Below, piece by piece: positions 7,532 to 16,099 of a stretch of DNA of 39,255 bases. The notes beneath the pieces were generated by a model that was not told the DNA's origin, did not search any database, and saw only the letters and a program-made list of their open reading frames with translations. The stretch is from NCBI RefSeq assembly GCF_029255545.1, contig NZ_JANLJJ010000020.1:36717-75971 (forward strand), given 5' to 3'. The DNA comes from Ferrovibrio sp. (GTDB lineage Bacteria > Pseudomonadota > Alphaproteobacteria > Ferrovibrionales > Ferrovibrionaceae). The translations under genes and the position numbers were made by a program. The stretch's first letter is position 1. Each line of letters begins with the position of its first letter.

Positions 7532-8104
7532 ATGGCCAAGGTGAACGCCAACCAGCTCCGCAAGGGCAATGTGGTGGAGATCAACGGCAAGCTGTTTGCC
7601 GTGATCACCGCGCAGAATATCCAGCCCGGCAAGGGCACCCCGGTGACCCAGCTCGACCTGCGCGACCTGTCGACCGGCATCAAGACCACCGAGCGCTACC
7701 GCACCACCGAGTCGGTCGAGCGCGTCTATATCGAGGATCGCGAATTCACCTACCTGTTCACCGAAGGCGACCAGGTCACGTTCATGGATGTCGAGAATTA
7801 CGAGCAGATCGGCGTGCCGGCCGAAGTGGTGGGCGACCAGGCGGTGTGGCTGCAGGATGGCATGAAGGTCGATATCGCGCTGTATGAGGGCAAGCCGGTT
7901 TCGGTCACCCTGCCGCAGACCGTGATCATGGAAATCACCGAAACCGAGCCGACCGTGAAGGGCCAGACCGCGTCGTCGTCCTACAAGCCGGCCATCGTGT
8001 CGAACGGCCAGCGCGTCATGGTGCCACCGCATGTCTCGGCCGGCACCCGCATCGTGATCAATATTCAGGAAGGCGGCGTCTACCTGGAACGCGCCAAGGA
8101 CTGA
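7532..8104 (+). CDS. efp: Elongation factor P
   Basis: A 190-residue EF-P, which binds between the P and E sites of the ribosome and rescues stalling at polyproline. The KOW-like N-terminal domain begins MAKVNANQLRKGNVV, and the modification loop QPGKG places Lys34 at exactly the residue modified by EpmA. Two OB domains follow and the C-terminus is RIVINIQEGGVYLERAKD. The leader contains an 8-bp hairpin (7485-7492 with 7498-7505, one G-T wobble) and a GGAG ribosome site 9 bases before the ATG. The gene is followed by a strong terminator at 8128-8160. Lys34 together with the divergent epmA indicates beta-lysylated EF-P, not the Arg32-rhamnosylated type. Confidence 0.98.
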   Translation: MAKVNANQLRKGNVVEINGKLFAVITAQNIQPGKGTPVTQLDLRDLSTGIKTTERYRTTESVERVYIEDREFTYLFTEGDQVTFMDVENYEQIGVPAEVVGDQAVWLQDGMKVDIALYEGKPVSVTLPQTVIMEITETEPTVKGQTASSSYKPAIVSNGQRVMVPPHVSAGTRIVINIQEGGVYLERAKD

Positions 8105-8127
8105 TTTCCGTAATCACGCTGGCAACG

Positions 8128-8160
8128 AAAAACCCGCCGGAGCGATCCGGCGGGTTTTTT
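8128..8160 (+). terminator. Intrinsic terminator of efp
   Basis: AAAAACCCGCCGGA (8128-8141) pairs perfectly with TCCGGCGGGTTTTT (8146-8159) around a GCGA loop. The run of T forms the U-tail. It lies 24 bases after the efp stop. The A-run on the other side would let it act weakly for the leftward HxlR gene as well. Confidence 0.93.
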
Positions 8161-8183
8161 CCTGGTCGCGCGACGAAGCCGGC

Positions 8184-8639
8184 TCAGGATTTTGCGTCGA
8201 AAACCTTGCGCGCCGCCGTCACCGCCGCGCCATGGCGGATCGCCCATTCCCACACGCCGCATAAAGCCTCGGTCAGCTCCACGCCCAGAGGCGTCAGCGC
8301 GTAATCCACGCGCGGCGGCACTTCTGCATACACCTGTCGCACCACCACGCCATCGCGCTCGAGCTGGCGCAGGGTCTGGGTCAGCATCTTCTGGCTGATG
8401 CCGTCCAGCCGCTCGCGCAGGCGCGAGAAGCGCATGGCGCCGCGCTCGTACAGCTCGTCCATCACGCGCAGGCTCCATTTGTCACCGAAGCGCACCATCA
8501 ACTCACGCACCAGTTCCTCGGCTTCCGGCGAAATGATGCAGACGCCCTCGCCACAGGCCGCCGGTGCACCGGGGCGCATGGCCGGCGGCATAGTTTCCGG
8601 CAGGTGCCTATCGGTCGTCGAAAGTGCCTTATTGCTCAT
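8184..8639 (-). CDS. HxlR family transcriptional regulator
   Basis: A 151-residue winged-helix regulator of the HxlR type. The DNA-binding domain runs from about residue 40: FGDKWSLRVMDELYERGAMRFSRLRERLDGISQKMLTQTLRQLERDGVV, here described by its ends, followed by the wing VPPRVDYALTPLGVEL. Two Cys residues precede the domain (AACGEGVCII). HxlR-family members often sense electrophiles or redox state through such a Cys, but this is only a possibility here. It is divergent from the molybdenum hydroxylase genes at 8906, with a 10-bp palindrome between them, so it most likely regulates them. Confidence 0.9.
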   Translation of the reverse strand: MSNKALSTTDRHLPETMPPAMRPGAPAACGEGVCIISPEAEELVRELMVRFGDKWSLRVMDELYERGAMRFSRLRERLDGISQKMLTQTLRQLERDGVVVRQVYAEVPPRVDYALTPLGVELTEALCGVWEWAIRHGAAVTAARKVFDAKS

Positions 8640-8751
8640 GATCTGCGGGGCCCGATATAGGGTTGCTGGTGCGGACAGGATACGCGTTCTGAAACGCGGA
8701 TGCGACCGGCGATATTTTGTCCGCCGTCACAGGATCAGCCAAATCACGAGG

Positions 8752-8779
8752 TCTTGCTTTCTTCGCGAAGGATTATAGT
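8752..8779 (+). promoter_or_regulatory. Candidate promoter with palindromic operator for the molybdenum hydroxylase operon
   Basis: A perfect 10-bp palindrome, CTTCGCGAAG (8761-8770), lies between a weak -35-like TCTTGC (8752-8757) and a -10 TATAGT (8774-8779), spaced 16 bases. A repressor bound there would block polymerase. It is placed between the divergent HxlR gene and the hydroxylase genes, so HxlR binding is the natural inference. About 125 bases separate the -10 from the first start codon. Confidence 0.45.
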
Positions 8780-8905
8780 TCGTTTCACCAGCAGGGGGGC
8801 CGCATGTTCGCCCCATATTCACAGCATTAAAATTCGCCGCCGGCACAATCCGTTGAATCGCCGGCTTATCCATCGCTTTCCACACCGCCCCAGTGGAGGA
8901 TCACC

Positions 8906-9367
8906 ATGGCTATTTCATTCACCCTCAACGGACGCCCGGTCACGCTGGATGTCGATCCCGACATGCCTTTGCTCTGGGCCGTGCGCGACGAGATCGGCCT
9001 GACCGGCAGCAAGTTCGGCTGCGGCATGGCGCAATGCGGCGCCTGCACCATGCATGTGGAGGGCCAGCCGGTGCGCGCCTGCTCCACCCCGCTTTCGGCC
9101 ATCGCCGGCCAGAAGGTCACCACCATCGAGGGCCTGGCGGGCAGAGTCGCCAAAGCCGTGCAGGATGCCTGGGTGAAGCATGAAGTCGCGCAATGCGGCT
9201 ATTGCCAGTCGGGCCAGGTGATGTCGGCCGTCGCATTGCTGACTGAAAACAAGCGGCCGAACGATGCCGATATCGACGCCGCCATGCAGGGCAACATCTG
9301 CCGCTGCGCCACATATGTGCGCATCCGCGCCGCCATCCACGATGCCGCCAAGACAGTGAGGGCCTGA
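8906..9367 (+). CDS. (2Fe-2S)-binding small subunit of a molybdenum hydroxylase (IorA-like)
   Basis: A 153-residue iron-sulfur subunit that passes electrons from the molybdenum centre. The plant-ferredoxin-type cluster motif is CGMAQCGACTMH with a later Cys in VRACST (residues about 40-62). The second, helical [2Fe-2S] domain has QCGYCQSGQ and NICRCATYVRIR. The CRCATYVRIR ending is typical of the isoquinoline 1-oxidoreductase alpha type rather than xanthine dehydrogenase, which has CRCTGY. The ribosome site GGAGGATCACC precedes the ATG. The large subunit begins 3 bases after its stop. It has no export signal of its own and is expected to be co-exported with the Tat-signalled partner. Confidence 0.93.
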   Translation: MAISFTLNGRPVTLDVDPDMPLLWAVRDEIGLTGSKFGCGMAQCGACTMHVEGQPVRACSTPLSAIAGQKVTTIEGLAGRVAKAVQDAWVKHEVAQCGYCQSGQVMSAVALLTENKRPNDADIDAAMQGNICRCATYVRIRAAIHDAAKTVRA

Positions 9368-9369
9368 TC

Positions 9370-11577
9370 ATGACGACCATGACCAAGATCGATCTTCCCC
9401 AGAAGGCTCTCCTGGCTTCGCGCCGCCGTTTCCTGCAGGGCGCGGGCGCTACCTCGCTGGGCCTCGTCGTCGGCTTCCACTGGGCGCCGCGCAACGTGAT
9501 GGCGCAGGCGGCTGGCAACCCGACGATGATGAATGCCTTCATCCGCATCGCGCCCGACAACACCGTGACCGTGCTGTCCAAGCATCTGGAGATGGGCCAG
9601 GGCGTCTATACCGGGCTGGCGACCATCGTGGCCGAGGAGCTGGATGCCAACTGGGCGCAGATCCGCGCCGAGGGTGCACCGGCCGATGCCAAGCTCTACA
9701 ATAACCTGGCCTTCGGCCCGGTGCAGGGCACCGGCGGCAGCACGGCGATCGCCAATTCCTGGGAACAACTGCGCAAGGCCGGCGCGACAGCGCGCGCCAT
9801 GCTGGTGGCTGCGGCCGCCGAGCAATGGAAGGTGCCGGCCGGCGAGATCGTGGTGAACAAGGGCGTGGTCAGCCACAAGTCGGGCAAGAAGGCCAGCTTC
9901 GGCCAGTTGGCCGCCAAGGCCGCGACCATGACGCCGCCGGCCGAGGTGACGCTGAAGGACCCGGCCAAGTTCCAGTATATCGGCAAGTCGGTGGCCCGGC
10001 TGGACAGCCGCGCCAAAAGCAACGGCACGGCGCAGTTCACCATCGACGTGAAACTGCCCGGCATGCTGACCGCGCTGCTGCAGCGTGCGCCTTTGTTCGG
10101 CGCCACGGTGAAAAGCTTCGATGCCAGCAAGGCGAAATCCGTGCCCGGCGTAGTGGAGGTGGTGCAGGTTTCCAACGGCGTGGCAGTGCTGGCGAAAAAC
10201 TTCTGGGCCGCCAGCAAAGGCCGCGAGGCGCTGGTGATCGAATGGGATGAGACCAACGCCGAGAAACGCGGCACCGACCAGATTATGGCCGAATACCGCG
10301 AACTGGGGAAAAAGCCGGGCCTGCCGGCTCGCAAGGAGGGCAATGTCGACGACGCCTTTGCGAAAGCCGCCAAGGTGATCGAAGCGACCTACGATTTCCC
10401 CTATCTGGCCCATGCGCCGATGGAACCGCTGGACTGCGTGGTGAAATATGATGCCAGCGGCGCGGAAATCTGGGCCGGCGACCAGTTCCAGACCATCGAC
10501 CAGATGAATGCCGCCCGCGTGCTGGGGTTGAAGCCCGAGCAGGTGAAGATCAACACCCTGTTCGCCGGCGGCAGCTTCGGCCGCCGCGCCAACACGGTGT
10601 CGGACTACATCGTGGAAGGCGCCGAGATCGCCAAGGCGATCGAGGGCAAGGAGAGTATTCGGGGGGCGCCGGTGAAGCTGGTCTGGACCCGCGAGGACGA
10701 CATCCAGGGCGGCCGATATCGCCCGATGTATCACCACGCGCTGAAGGCCGGCATCGACGCGCAGGGCAACATCGTCGCCTGGCAGCATCGCATCGTCGGC
10801 CAGTCGATCATCGCCGGCACGCCGTTCGAGCCGGTGATGGTGAAGGACGGCATCGACCATACCTCGGTGGAAGGCGCCGCCAACCTGCCCTACGCCATCC
10901 CGAACATGAGCGTGGAACTGCACACCACCAAAACCGGCGTGCCGGTGCTGTGGTGGCGTTCGGTGGGCAGCACGCATACCGCGTTCGCCACCGAGGTGTT
11001 CCTCGACGAGATCGCCGCCGAGACGAAGCAGGACCCCGTGGCCCTGCGGCGCAAGCTGCTGACCAAGCATCCGCGCCATCTGGGCGTGCTGAACCTGGTG
11101 GCCGAGAAAGCCGGCTGGGGCAAGCCACTGGCGAAGGGCCGGATGCGCGGCGTGGCGGTGCATGAATCCTTCAATTCCTTCGTGGCGGAAGTGGCCGAGG
11201 TCGCGCTGCAGCCCGACGGCAGCTGGAGGGTCGAGAAGGTGGTGGCGGCGGTGGATTGTGGCATCCCGATCAACCCGGCGATCATCCGCGCCCAGGTGGA
11301 AAGCGGCATTGGCTTTGGCCTGTCGGCCACGATCAAGCCGGGCATCAGCCTGAAGGGCGGCAAAGTCGAGCAGTCGAATTTCCACGACTACGAGGTGCTG
11401 CGCATCCACGAGATGCCGAAGATCGAGGTGCATATCGTGCCCTCGAAGGAAAAGCCGACCGGCATCGGCGAACCCGGCACGCCGCCGGTGGCGCCGGCGG
11501 TGGCCAATGCGCTGATGGTGGGCACGAAACAGGTGTTCCGCGCCCTGCCCCTGCCCGAGGCGGTGAAATCGGCGTAA
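9370..11577 (+). CDS. Molybdopterin-binding large subunit, isoquinoline 1-oxidoreductase beta type, Tat-exported
   Basis: A 735-residue catalytic subunit of a xanthine-oxidase-family hydroxylase that uses water as the oxygen source. The N-terminus has a twin-arginine signal, [19 protein letters not shown], ending near VMAQA, so the enzyme should work in the periplasm. Molybdenum-cofactor contacts include [10 protein letters not shown] (residues about 75-85), GTGGSTAI, and FAGGSFGRR around 397-405. The catalytic Glu is in GIGEPGTPP (Glu701). The IorB-type domain order, with duplicated first domain, matches the length. No cytochrome c subunit gene follows, although many relatives have one. The substrate, an aldehyde or N-heterocycle, cannot be told. 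A terminator follows at once. Confidence 0.92.
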   Translation: MTTMTKIDLPQKALLASRRRFLQGAGATSLGLVVGFHWAPRNVMAQAAGNPTMMNAFIRIAPDNTVTVLSKHLEMGQGVYTGLATIVAEELDANWAQIRAEGAPADAKLYNNLAFGPVQGTGGSTAIANSWEQLRKAGATARAMLVAAAAEQWKVPAGEIVVNKGVVSHKSGKKASFGQLAAKAATMTPPAEVTLKDPAKFQYIGKSVARLDSRAKSNGTAQFTIDVKLPGMLTALLQRAPLFGATVKSFDASKAKSVPGVVEVVQVSNGVAVLAKNFWAASKGREALVIEWDETNAEKRGTDQIMAEYRELGKKPGLPARKEGNVDDAFAKAAKVIEATYDFPYLAHAPMEPLDCVVKYDASGAEIWAGDQFQTIDQMNAARVLGLKPEQVKINTLFAGGSFGRRANTVSDYIVEGAEIAKAIEGKESIRGAPVKLVWTREDDIQGGRYRPMYHHALKAGIDAQGNIVAWQHRIVGQSIIAGTPFEPVMVKDGIDHTSVEGAANLPYAIPNMSVELHTTKTGVPVLWWRSVGSTHTAFATEVFLDEIAAETKQDPVALRRKLLTKHPRHLGVLNLVAEKAGWGKPLAKGRMRGVAVHESFNSFVAEVAEVALQPDGSWRVEKVVAAVDCGIPINPAIIRAQVESGIGFGLSATIKPGISLKGGKVEQSNFHDYEVLRIHEMPKIEVHIVPSKEKPTGIGEPGTPPVAPAVANALMVGTKQVFRALPLPEAVKSA

Positions 11578-11597
11578 GATATCCACCCTTCAATCAG

Positions 11598-11627
11598 GCC
11601 GGCGGCAGCGATGCCGCCGGCTTTTTT
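11598..11627 (+). terminator. Intrinsic terminator after the molybdenum hydroxylase genes
   Basis: GCCGGCGGCA (11598-11607), loop GCGA, TGCCGCCGGC (11612-11621), then six T. The stem is a perfect 10 bp. The end of the T-run forms part of the stop codon of the leftward MFS gene (TTA at 11626-11628), so the two convergent units are packed with no spare sequence. Confidence 0.92.
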
Positions 11628-12792
11628 ATGCCGTAAAGCGCAGGCCCTGGCGGTGGCGCCAGAGCAGCAGCACGCAGGCGCCGCCGGCCAGCGAGAAGGG
11701 CAACATCGCCAGATAGGTCAGTCCGCCGGCGAGCGGAAACAGCGGCCCGATCGCCAGCGTGGCGGTTGCCAGCACAGTGGCATTGGCGCCGGTATACAGC
11801 GTCTGCGCCGTGGCCGAGGCATCGGGAGCAACGCCATCGGCCAGCAACCGCATGGCGCCGAGATGGGCGCAGCCGAAGGTGGCGGCATGCAGGAGATTGA
11901 GCAGCACCAGCCATTCGAAGCTGTCCATCGGGCCGGTCAGGCCCCAGCGCAGGATGCCGCCCATTGCCGCCAGCGCCATCAGGCCGACGCCGCCGGTGCG
12001 CTGCGCCACGCGCTGGCCGACGGCGAACAGGATCACCTCGGCCAGCACGCCTTCGGCCCAGAGAAAACCGATCTGCGCATCAGACAACCCCGCCTCGCGC
12101 CATTGCAGCGTGCCGAAGGTGTAGAGCATCGCATGGCTGGCCTGCAGGCAGGCATTGGCGCCGAGGAAAGCCAAGAACAGCCGGTTGCGCAACAGTTGCA
12201 GCACCGGCGCACCGGCCAGCTTCGGCCGGTCCAGCGGTAGGCGCAGGTCGGGCAGCAGATGGCTGGCCAGACTTAAGGCCAGCAGACCGGCCAGCAGCAG
12301 GGCGAAAATCCAGTCGTCGTCGCGTCCCTTCAGCCACAGACCGGCCAGATAGGCGGCGATGAGGAAACTGACGCTGCCCCACAGCCGCAGCCGGCCGTAT
12401 TGCAGGCCGTAGCGCGAGGCCGCCAGCAGCGCGACATTCTCGCTGAACGGCGTGATCGGCGACCAGATCGCCGCATGCAGGATGCCCAGCAAAAAGATCG
12501 GCCAGAAGCCATGCGTCCACCAGAAGGCCGCGAACACGGCGCAACTGGCCCAGCTCAGGATGATGATGGCCTGGCGGCGGGCGCCGCTGCGGTCGACCAG
12601 ATGGGCCGCCGTCGGCCCGGCCACGAGTCGGATCAGGATCGCGCTGGACAGCACGGCGGAAATCTCAGGCGCGCTCAGGCCCCGCGATTGCAACCAGACC
12701 GACCAGAAGGGCAGATGCACCCCAGGCACGAGGAAAAGCGCGGCAAAATAGAAGCTGATCCGCCAGGCGATATTGCGACGTTCGCCGCTCAT
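11626..12792 (-). CDS. MFS transporter of the phenylpropionate-permease-like (HcaT/MFS_1-like) family
   Basis: A 388-residue inner-membrane carrier with about 12 predicted helices. It begins MSGERRNIAWRISFYFAALF, and the first repeat contains LPFWSVWLQSRGLSAPEIS and LVDRSGARRQA, the loop 2-3 region of the family. A second repeat starts near LFLAFLGANACLQASHAML. The FWSVWLQSRG pattern and the short loops are characteristic of HcaT and related sugar or aromatic-acid symporters. Its start faces the ABC/xdhABC operon across a 224-base gap that holds two copies of an 11-bp motif, so it may be co-regulated with xanthine dehydrogenase and might carry a purine or related compound. That is a guess from position only. 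Confidence 0.85.
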   Translation of the reverse strand: MSGERRNIAWRISFYFAALFLVPGVHLPFWSVWLQSRGLSAPEISAVLSSAILIRLVAGPTAAHLVDRSGARRQAIIILSWASCAVFAAFWWTHGFWPIFLLGILHAAIWSPITPFSENVALLAASRYGLQYGRLRLWGSVSFLIAAYLAGLWLKGRDDDWIFALLLAGLLALSLASHLLPDLRLPLDRPKLAGAPVLQLLRNRLFLAFLGANACLQASHAMLYTFGTLQWREAGLSDAQIGFLWAEGVLAEVILFAVGQRVAQRTGGVGLMALAAMGGILRWGLTGPMDSFEWLVLLNLLHAATFGCAHLGAMRLLADGVAPDASATAQTLYTGANATVLATATLAIGPLFPLAGGLTYLAMLPFSLAGGACVLLLWRHRQGLRFTA

Positions 12793-12830
12793 AGAAAACT
12801 CCGGATGCCCAGGAAACAGGCAGGGGAAAA

Positions 12831-12866
12831 TTGTTTACAATCTAGCCACAACAGTGTTTACAATCT
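12831..12866. promoter_or_regulatory. Duplicated 11-bp motif (candidate operator) between the MFS gene and the ABC/xdh operon
   Basis: GTTTACAATCT occurs at 12833-12843 and again, without mismatch, at 12856-12866. The starts are 23 bp apart, about two helical turns. The first copy lies within TTGTTTACAA, a partial palindrome with TTGT and ACAA arms. The region is the only AT-rich part of the 224-base divergent gap (12793-13016). Same-face tandem sites suggest cooperative binding of one regulator. No regulator gene is adjacent. The rest of the gap is GC-rich leader with no gene that I can see. Confidence 0.55.
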
Positions 12867-13016
12867 CTTCTATATGCGGCGCACAACAGGCGCCGGGGGA
12901 ATCATCCTACATTGTCCGGCCCGGCCGGGCTCGGCAGGGGGACTGGATCGCATGGTGGCGATGGTAACGGGATGCGGCCGCGAGTTTAAGCGGCGCGGCG
13001 GGGGGACGAGCGTCTG

Positions 13017-13811
13017 ATGCAGGGCCCCGCATTCGTCAAGATCGACGGCGTCAGCCTGACCTACCGGCAGGCCGAAGAGGAAACCCTGGCGGTCCAGGAC
13101 CTCAATATCGACATCCAGGAAGGCGAGTTCGTCGCTGTGGTCGGGCCTTCAGGCTGCGGCAAATCCACGCTGATGAAGCTGGTGACCGGCCTGCTCGACA
13201 CCTCGGCCGGCAGCATCACCATCGGCGGCAAGCCGGTGAAGGGCCCGGTGCAGGGTGTGGGCATGGCCTTCCAGAATTCCACCCTGCTGCCCTGGCGCAA
13301 CACGCTGGACAACGTGATGCTGCCGCTTGAGATCGTCGAGCCGCACAAGCGCCGCCTGCGCAGGGAAAAGAAGGCCTATATCGACCAAGCCATGGCGCTG
13401 CTCAAGACCGTGGGCCTGGCCGATTTCGCCGACAAGTTCCCCTGGCAGCTGTCCGGCGGCATGCAGCAGCGCGCCAATGTCTGCCGCTCGATCATCCATG
13501 AGCCGCGCCTTTTGATGCTGGACGAGCCGTTCGGCGCGCTGGACGCCTTCACCCGCGAGGAATTGTGGGGCGTGATGCAGGCTTTGTGGATGGAAAAGCG
13601 CTTCACCGCGATCCTGATCACCCATGACCTGCGCGAGGCGGTGTATCTGGCCGACCGCGTCTTCGTGATGAGCAAGCGGCCGGGCAGGATCATCATGAGC
13701 AAGGCGGTGAACATTCCACGGCCGCGCTCACTGGAAACCACCTTCGAGCCGCATTTCGGCAACATCGTGCATGAGCTGCGTGAGCATATCCATTCGGTGA
13801 GGGAATCGTGA
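13017..13811 (+). CDS. ABC transporter ATP-binding protein, NitT/TauT family
   Basis: A 264-residue ATPase of the nitrate/sulfonate/taurine importer type. Walker A is GPSGCGKSTL (around residue 43), the Q-loop region is MAFQNSTLLPWRNTL, the signature is LSGGMQQRANVCRS, Walker B is LLMLDEPFGALDA and the switch is ILITHDLREAV. The PWRNTLDNV and DEPFGALDA stretches are typical of SsuB/TauB-like proteins. It is the first gene of a plus-strand operon with a permease and xdhABC. No periplasmic binding protein of the matching NMT1/SsuA type is encoded anywhere between 11.6 and 19.2 kb, so the importer is incomplete here. The link to xanthine dehydrogenase suggests a purine-related substrate, which is an inference. 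Confidence 0.93.
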   Translation: MQGPAFVKIDGVSLTYRQAEEETLAVQDLNIDIQEGEFVAVVGPSGCGKSTLMKLVTGLLDTSAGSITIGGKPVKGPVQGVGMAFQNSTLLPWRNTLDNVMLPLEIVEPHKRRLRREKKAYIDQAMALLKTVGLADFADKFPWQLSGGMQQRANVCRSIIHEPRLLMLDEPFGALDAFTREELWGVMQALWMEKRFTAILITHDLREAVYLADRVFVMSKRPGRIIMSKAVNIPRPRSLETTFEPHFGNIVHELREHIHSVRES

Positions 13812-14581
13812 TGAACGAGAAAATGCTCATCCGCTCGATGCCCTGGCTGGTCACCATCGGCCTGTTCGTGTTCTGGGAAGCGCTCTGCGTCATCACCGGC
13901 GTCGAGACCTTCATCCTGCCTCGGCCGTCCGTGGTGTTCGCCTCCATGGTGCAATTCGCGCCACAGATCCTGCATCATTCGCTGCAGACGCTGATGACCA
14001 CCACGGCCGGCTTCGCGCTCGGCGTGGTCGGCGGTGCCCTGCTCGGCATCTTCATCGGCGCCTCGCGGCTGGTCTATGTCGGCCTGTATCCGGTTCTGGT
14101 CGGGTTCAACTCGATCCCAAAGGTGGCGATCGTGCCGGTGCTGGTGATCTGGTTTGGCATCGGCACCATCCCGGCGATCATCACCGCCTTCGTCATCTCG
14201 TTCTTCCCTATCGTGGTGAACGTGGCGACCGGCCTGGCCACTATCGAGCCGGAATTGCGCGACGTGCTGCGTTCGCTCGGCGCGTCGCGGACGGAAATCC
14301 TCACCAAGATTGGACTTCCGCGCGCCATGCCCTATCTGTTCGCCTCGCTGAAGATTGCCATCACGCTGGCCTTCGTCGGCTCGGTAATCGCCGAGACGGT
14401 GGCGTCCAACGAGGGCATCGGATACCTGATGCTGTCGGCCTCTTCGAGCTATAATGTGCCGCTGGTCTTCGCCGGGCTGATCGTCGTCGCCATCATGGGC
14501 GTGCTGATGTATGCCGTGGCGGTGTGGTTCGAGCGGCGCATGACCGGCTGGGCGTTCCGCGGCAGCGACCTGATGAGCTGA
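13811..14581 (+). CDS. ABC transporter permease, NitT/TauT family
   Basis: A 256-residue inner-membrane permease with about six helices. The start ATG at 13811 overlaps the stop of the ATPase gene (TGATG); a GTG one codon upstream is possible. The cytoplasmic EAA loop, which docks on the ATPase, is visible as ELRDVLRSLGASRTEILTKI followed by GLPRAMPYLF. FILPRPSVVF near residue 35 is a common segment in SsuC/TauC-like permeases. The gene is followed by a 51-base gap with a GGAG-type ribosome site and then xdhA. The binding protein that should accompany it is missing from this locus. Confidence 0.92.
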   Translation: MNEKMLIRSMPWLVTIGLFVFWEALCVITGVETFILPRPSVVFASMVQFAPQILHHSLQTLMTTTAGFALGVVGGALLGIFIGASRLVYVGLYPVLVGFNSIPKVAIVPVLVIWFGIGTIPAIITAFVISFFPIVVNVATGLATIEPELRDVLRSLGASRTEILTKIGLPRAMPYLFASLKIAITLAFVGSVIAETVASNEGIGYLMLSASSSYNVPLVFAGLIVVAIMGVLMYAVAVWFERRMTGWAFRGSDLMS

Positions 14582-14632
14582 CCGCGCCCGTCCTGACGGG
14601 TATGTAAACCGGAGGCAGCCGAGGAGACAGAA

Positions 14633-16099
14633 ATGTCCGAACCGACCCGGTTCGTATCGCGCGGCCAGGTAATGGTGGTGGGGCCGGATGCGCCCCATAC
14701 CATGACGGTGCTGGAATATCTGCGGCTCAGGCTGCGCCGCACCGGCTCGAAGGAAGGCTGCGCCGAGGGCGATTGCGGCGCCTGCACCGTGGTGATCGCC
14801 GAGCTCGGCCCCGATGGCGGCCTGCGCTACCGCGCGGTGAATGCCTGCATCCTGTTCGTGCACCAGCTGGACGGCAAGGCGCTGTTCACGGTTGAGGATC
14901 TGGCCGACGGGAATGGCCAGCTCCATCCGGTGCAGCAGGCGATGGTTGATGCCCATGCCTCGCAATGCGGTTTCTGCACGCCGGGCTTCGTGATGTCGCT
15001 GTTCGCCTATTTCCACGGCCACGAGAAAGCCGATGATGAATCCCTGAAGGACGCTTTGGCCGGCAACCTGTGCCGCTGCACCGGCTATCGCCCCATTCTG
15101 GAGGCCGGCCACCGCATGTTCGAAGGCGGCAGCATGGACCGTTTCGCCGCCGAGGAAGCCGCACTGACGGCACAGCTGAAGATCCTGGCCGACGGCCGCC
15201 ACCGCATGCTGCGGCATTCCACGCCCGGAGGCGACTTCATCGCCCCGCGCAGCACAGCCGAACTGGCCGAGACCCTGAGCGCCCTGCCGGCCGGAGACGT
15301 CTGGCTGCTGGCCGGCGGCACCGATGTTGGCCTGTGGGTGACCAAGCAGGGCCGGGCGCCGCGTAGCATTATCTCTCTAGGCGGCATCCCGGAGCTGAAG
15401 CGGATCGATGAGCGCCCAGACGAGACCGAGATCGGCGCGGCGGTCACGTATACGGACGCGTTCGAGGCGATCGCCCGCCTGCACCCGGCTTTCGCGCGCA
15501 TGCTGCGCCGCCTGGGCTCCACGCAGATCCGCAATTCCGGCACGCTGGGCGGCAATATCGCCAATGGCAGCCCGATCGGCGACAGCATGCCGGCGCTGAT
15601 CGCGCTGGACACCATCCTCAAATTGCAGGGCAAGGCCGGCACGCGGACCATGCCGCTGGAGGATTTTTTCCTCGGCTATCGCAAGACGGCTTCGAAATCC
15701 GGCGAATTCGTCGCCGGCGTGACGGTGAAAAAGCCCGGCCCGCAGAGCCATGTGGGCATCTACAAGCTCTCGAAACGCTTTGACCAGGATATTTCCGCCG
15801 TGCTGGCGGCTTTCCATGTGGTGCTGGAGGGTGATGTCGTGAAGCAGGCACGCCTTGCCTATGGCGGCATGGCCGGCATTCCCGCCCGCGCCAAAGAGGC
15901 CGAGGCGGCACTGGCCGGCCGACCTTTCACGCCCGACGGCATCGAGCCTGCCGTGGCAGCGCTGGCGGCCGATTTCTCCCCCATGAGCGACATACGCGCC
16001 TCGGCCGAATACCGCCTGCTGGCGGCGCAGAACCTGCTGCGCAAATTCTGCGTGGAAGTGAGTACCGGTAAACCCATCGGCGTGGAGGCGGCGGAATGA
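14633..16099 (+). CDS. xdhA: Xanthine dehydrogenase small subunit (2Fe-2S and FAD domains)
   Basis: A 488-residue subunit that carries two [2Fe-2S] clusters and FAD and passes electrons from the molybdenum site to NAD. The N-terminal cluster motif is EGCAEGDCGACTV with a later Cys in VNACIL. The second cluster has SQCGFCTPGF and NLCRCTGYRPI. The FAD domain begins near residue 190 with LAGGTDVGLWV, then NSGTLGGNIANGSPIGDSMP around 300-320. This fused FeS-FAD layout matches bacterial XdhA. Its stop overlaps the xdhB start (ATGA), so subunits should be made in equal amounts. The upstream transporter genes are in the same operon. Confidence 0.96.
   Translation: MSEPTRFVSRGQVMVVGPDAPHTMTVLEYLRLRLRRTGSKEGCAEGDCGACTVVIAELGPDGGLRYRAVNACILFVHQLDGKALFTVEDLADGNGQLHPVQQAMVDAHASQCGFCTPGFVMSLFAYFHGHEKADDESLKDALAGNLCRCTGYRPILEAGHRMFEGGSMDRFAAEEAALTAQLKILADGRHRMLRHSTPGGDFIAPRSTAELAETLSALPAGDVWLLAGGTDVGLWVTKQGRAPRSIISLGGIPELKRIDERPDETEIGAAVTYTDAFEAIARLHPAFARMLRRLGSTQIRNSGTLGGNIANGSPIGDSMPALIALDTILKLQGKAGTRTMPLEDFFLGYRKTASKSGEFVAGVTVKKPGPQSHVGIYKLSKRFDQDISAVLAAFHVVLEGDVVKQARLAYGGMAGIPARAKEAEAALAGRPFTPDGIEPAVAALAADFSPMSDIRASAEYRLLAAQNLLRKFCVEVSTGKPIGVEAAE

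Noticed and set aside
9199-11586. 795-codon open frame on the minus strand
   Set aside because: It lies exactly opposite the molybdenum hydroxylase subunits, which have clear motifs. Its His/Arg/Gly-rich composition is typical of the antisense frame of a GC-rich gene.
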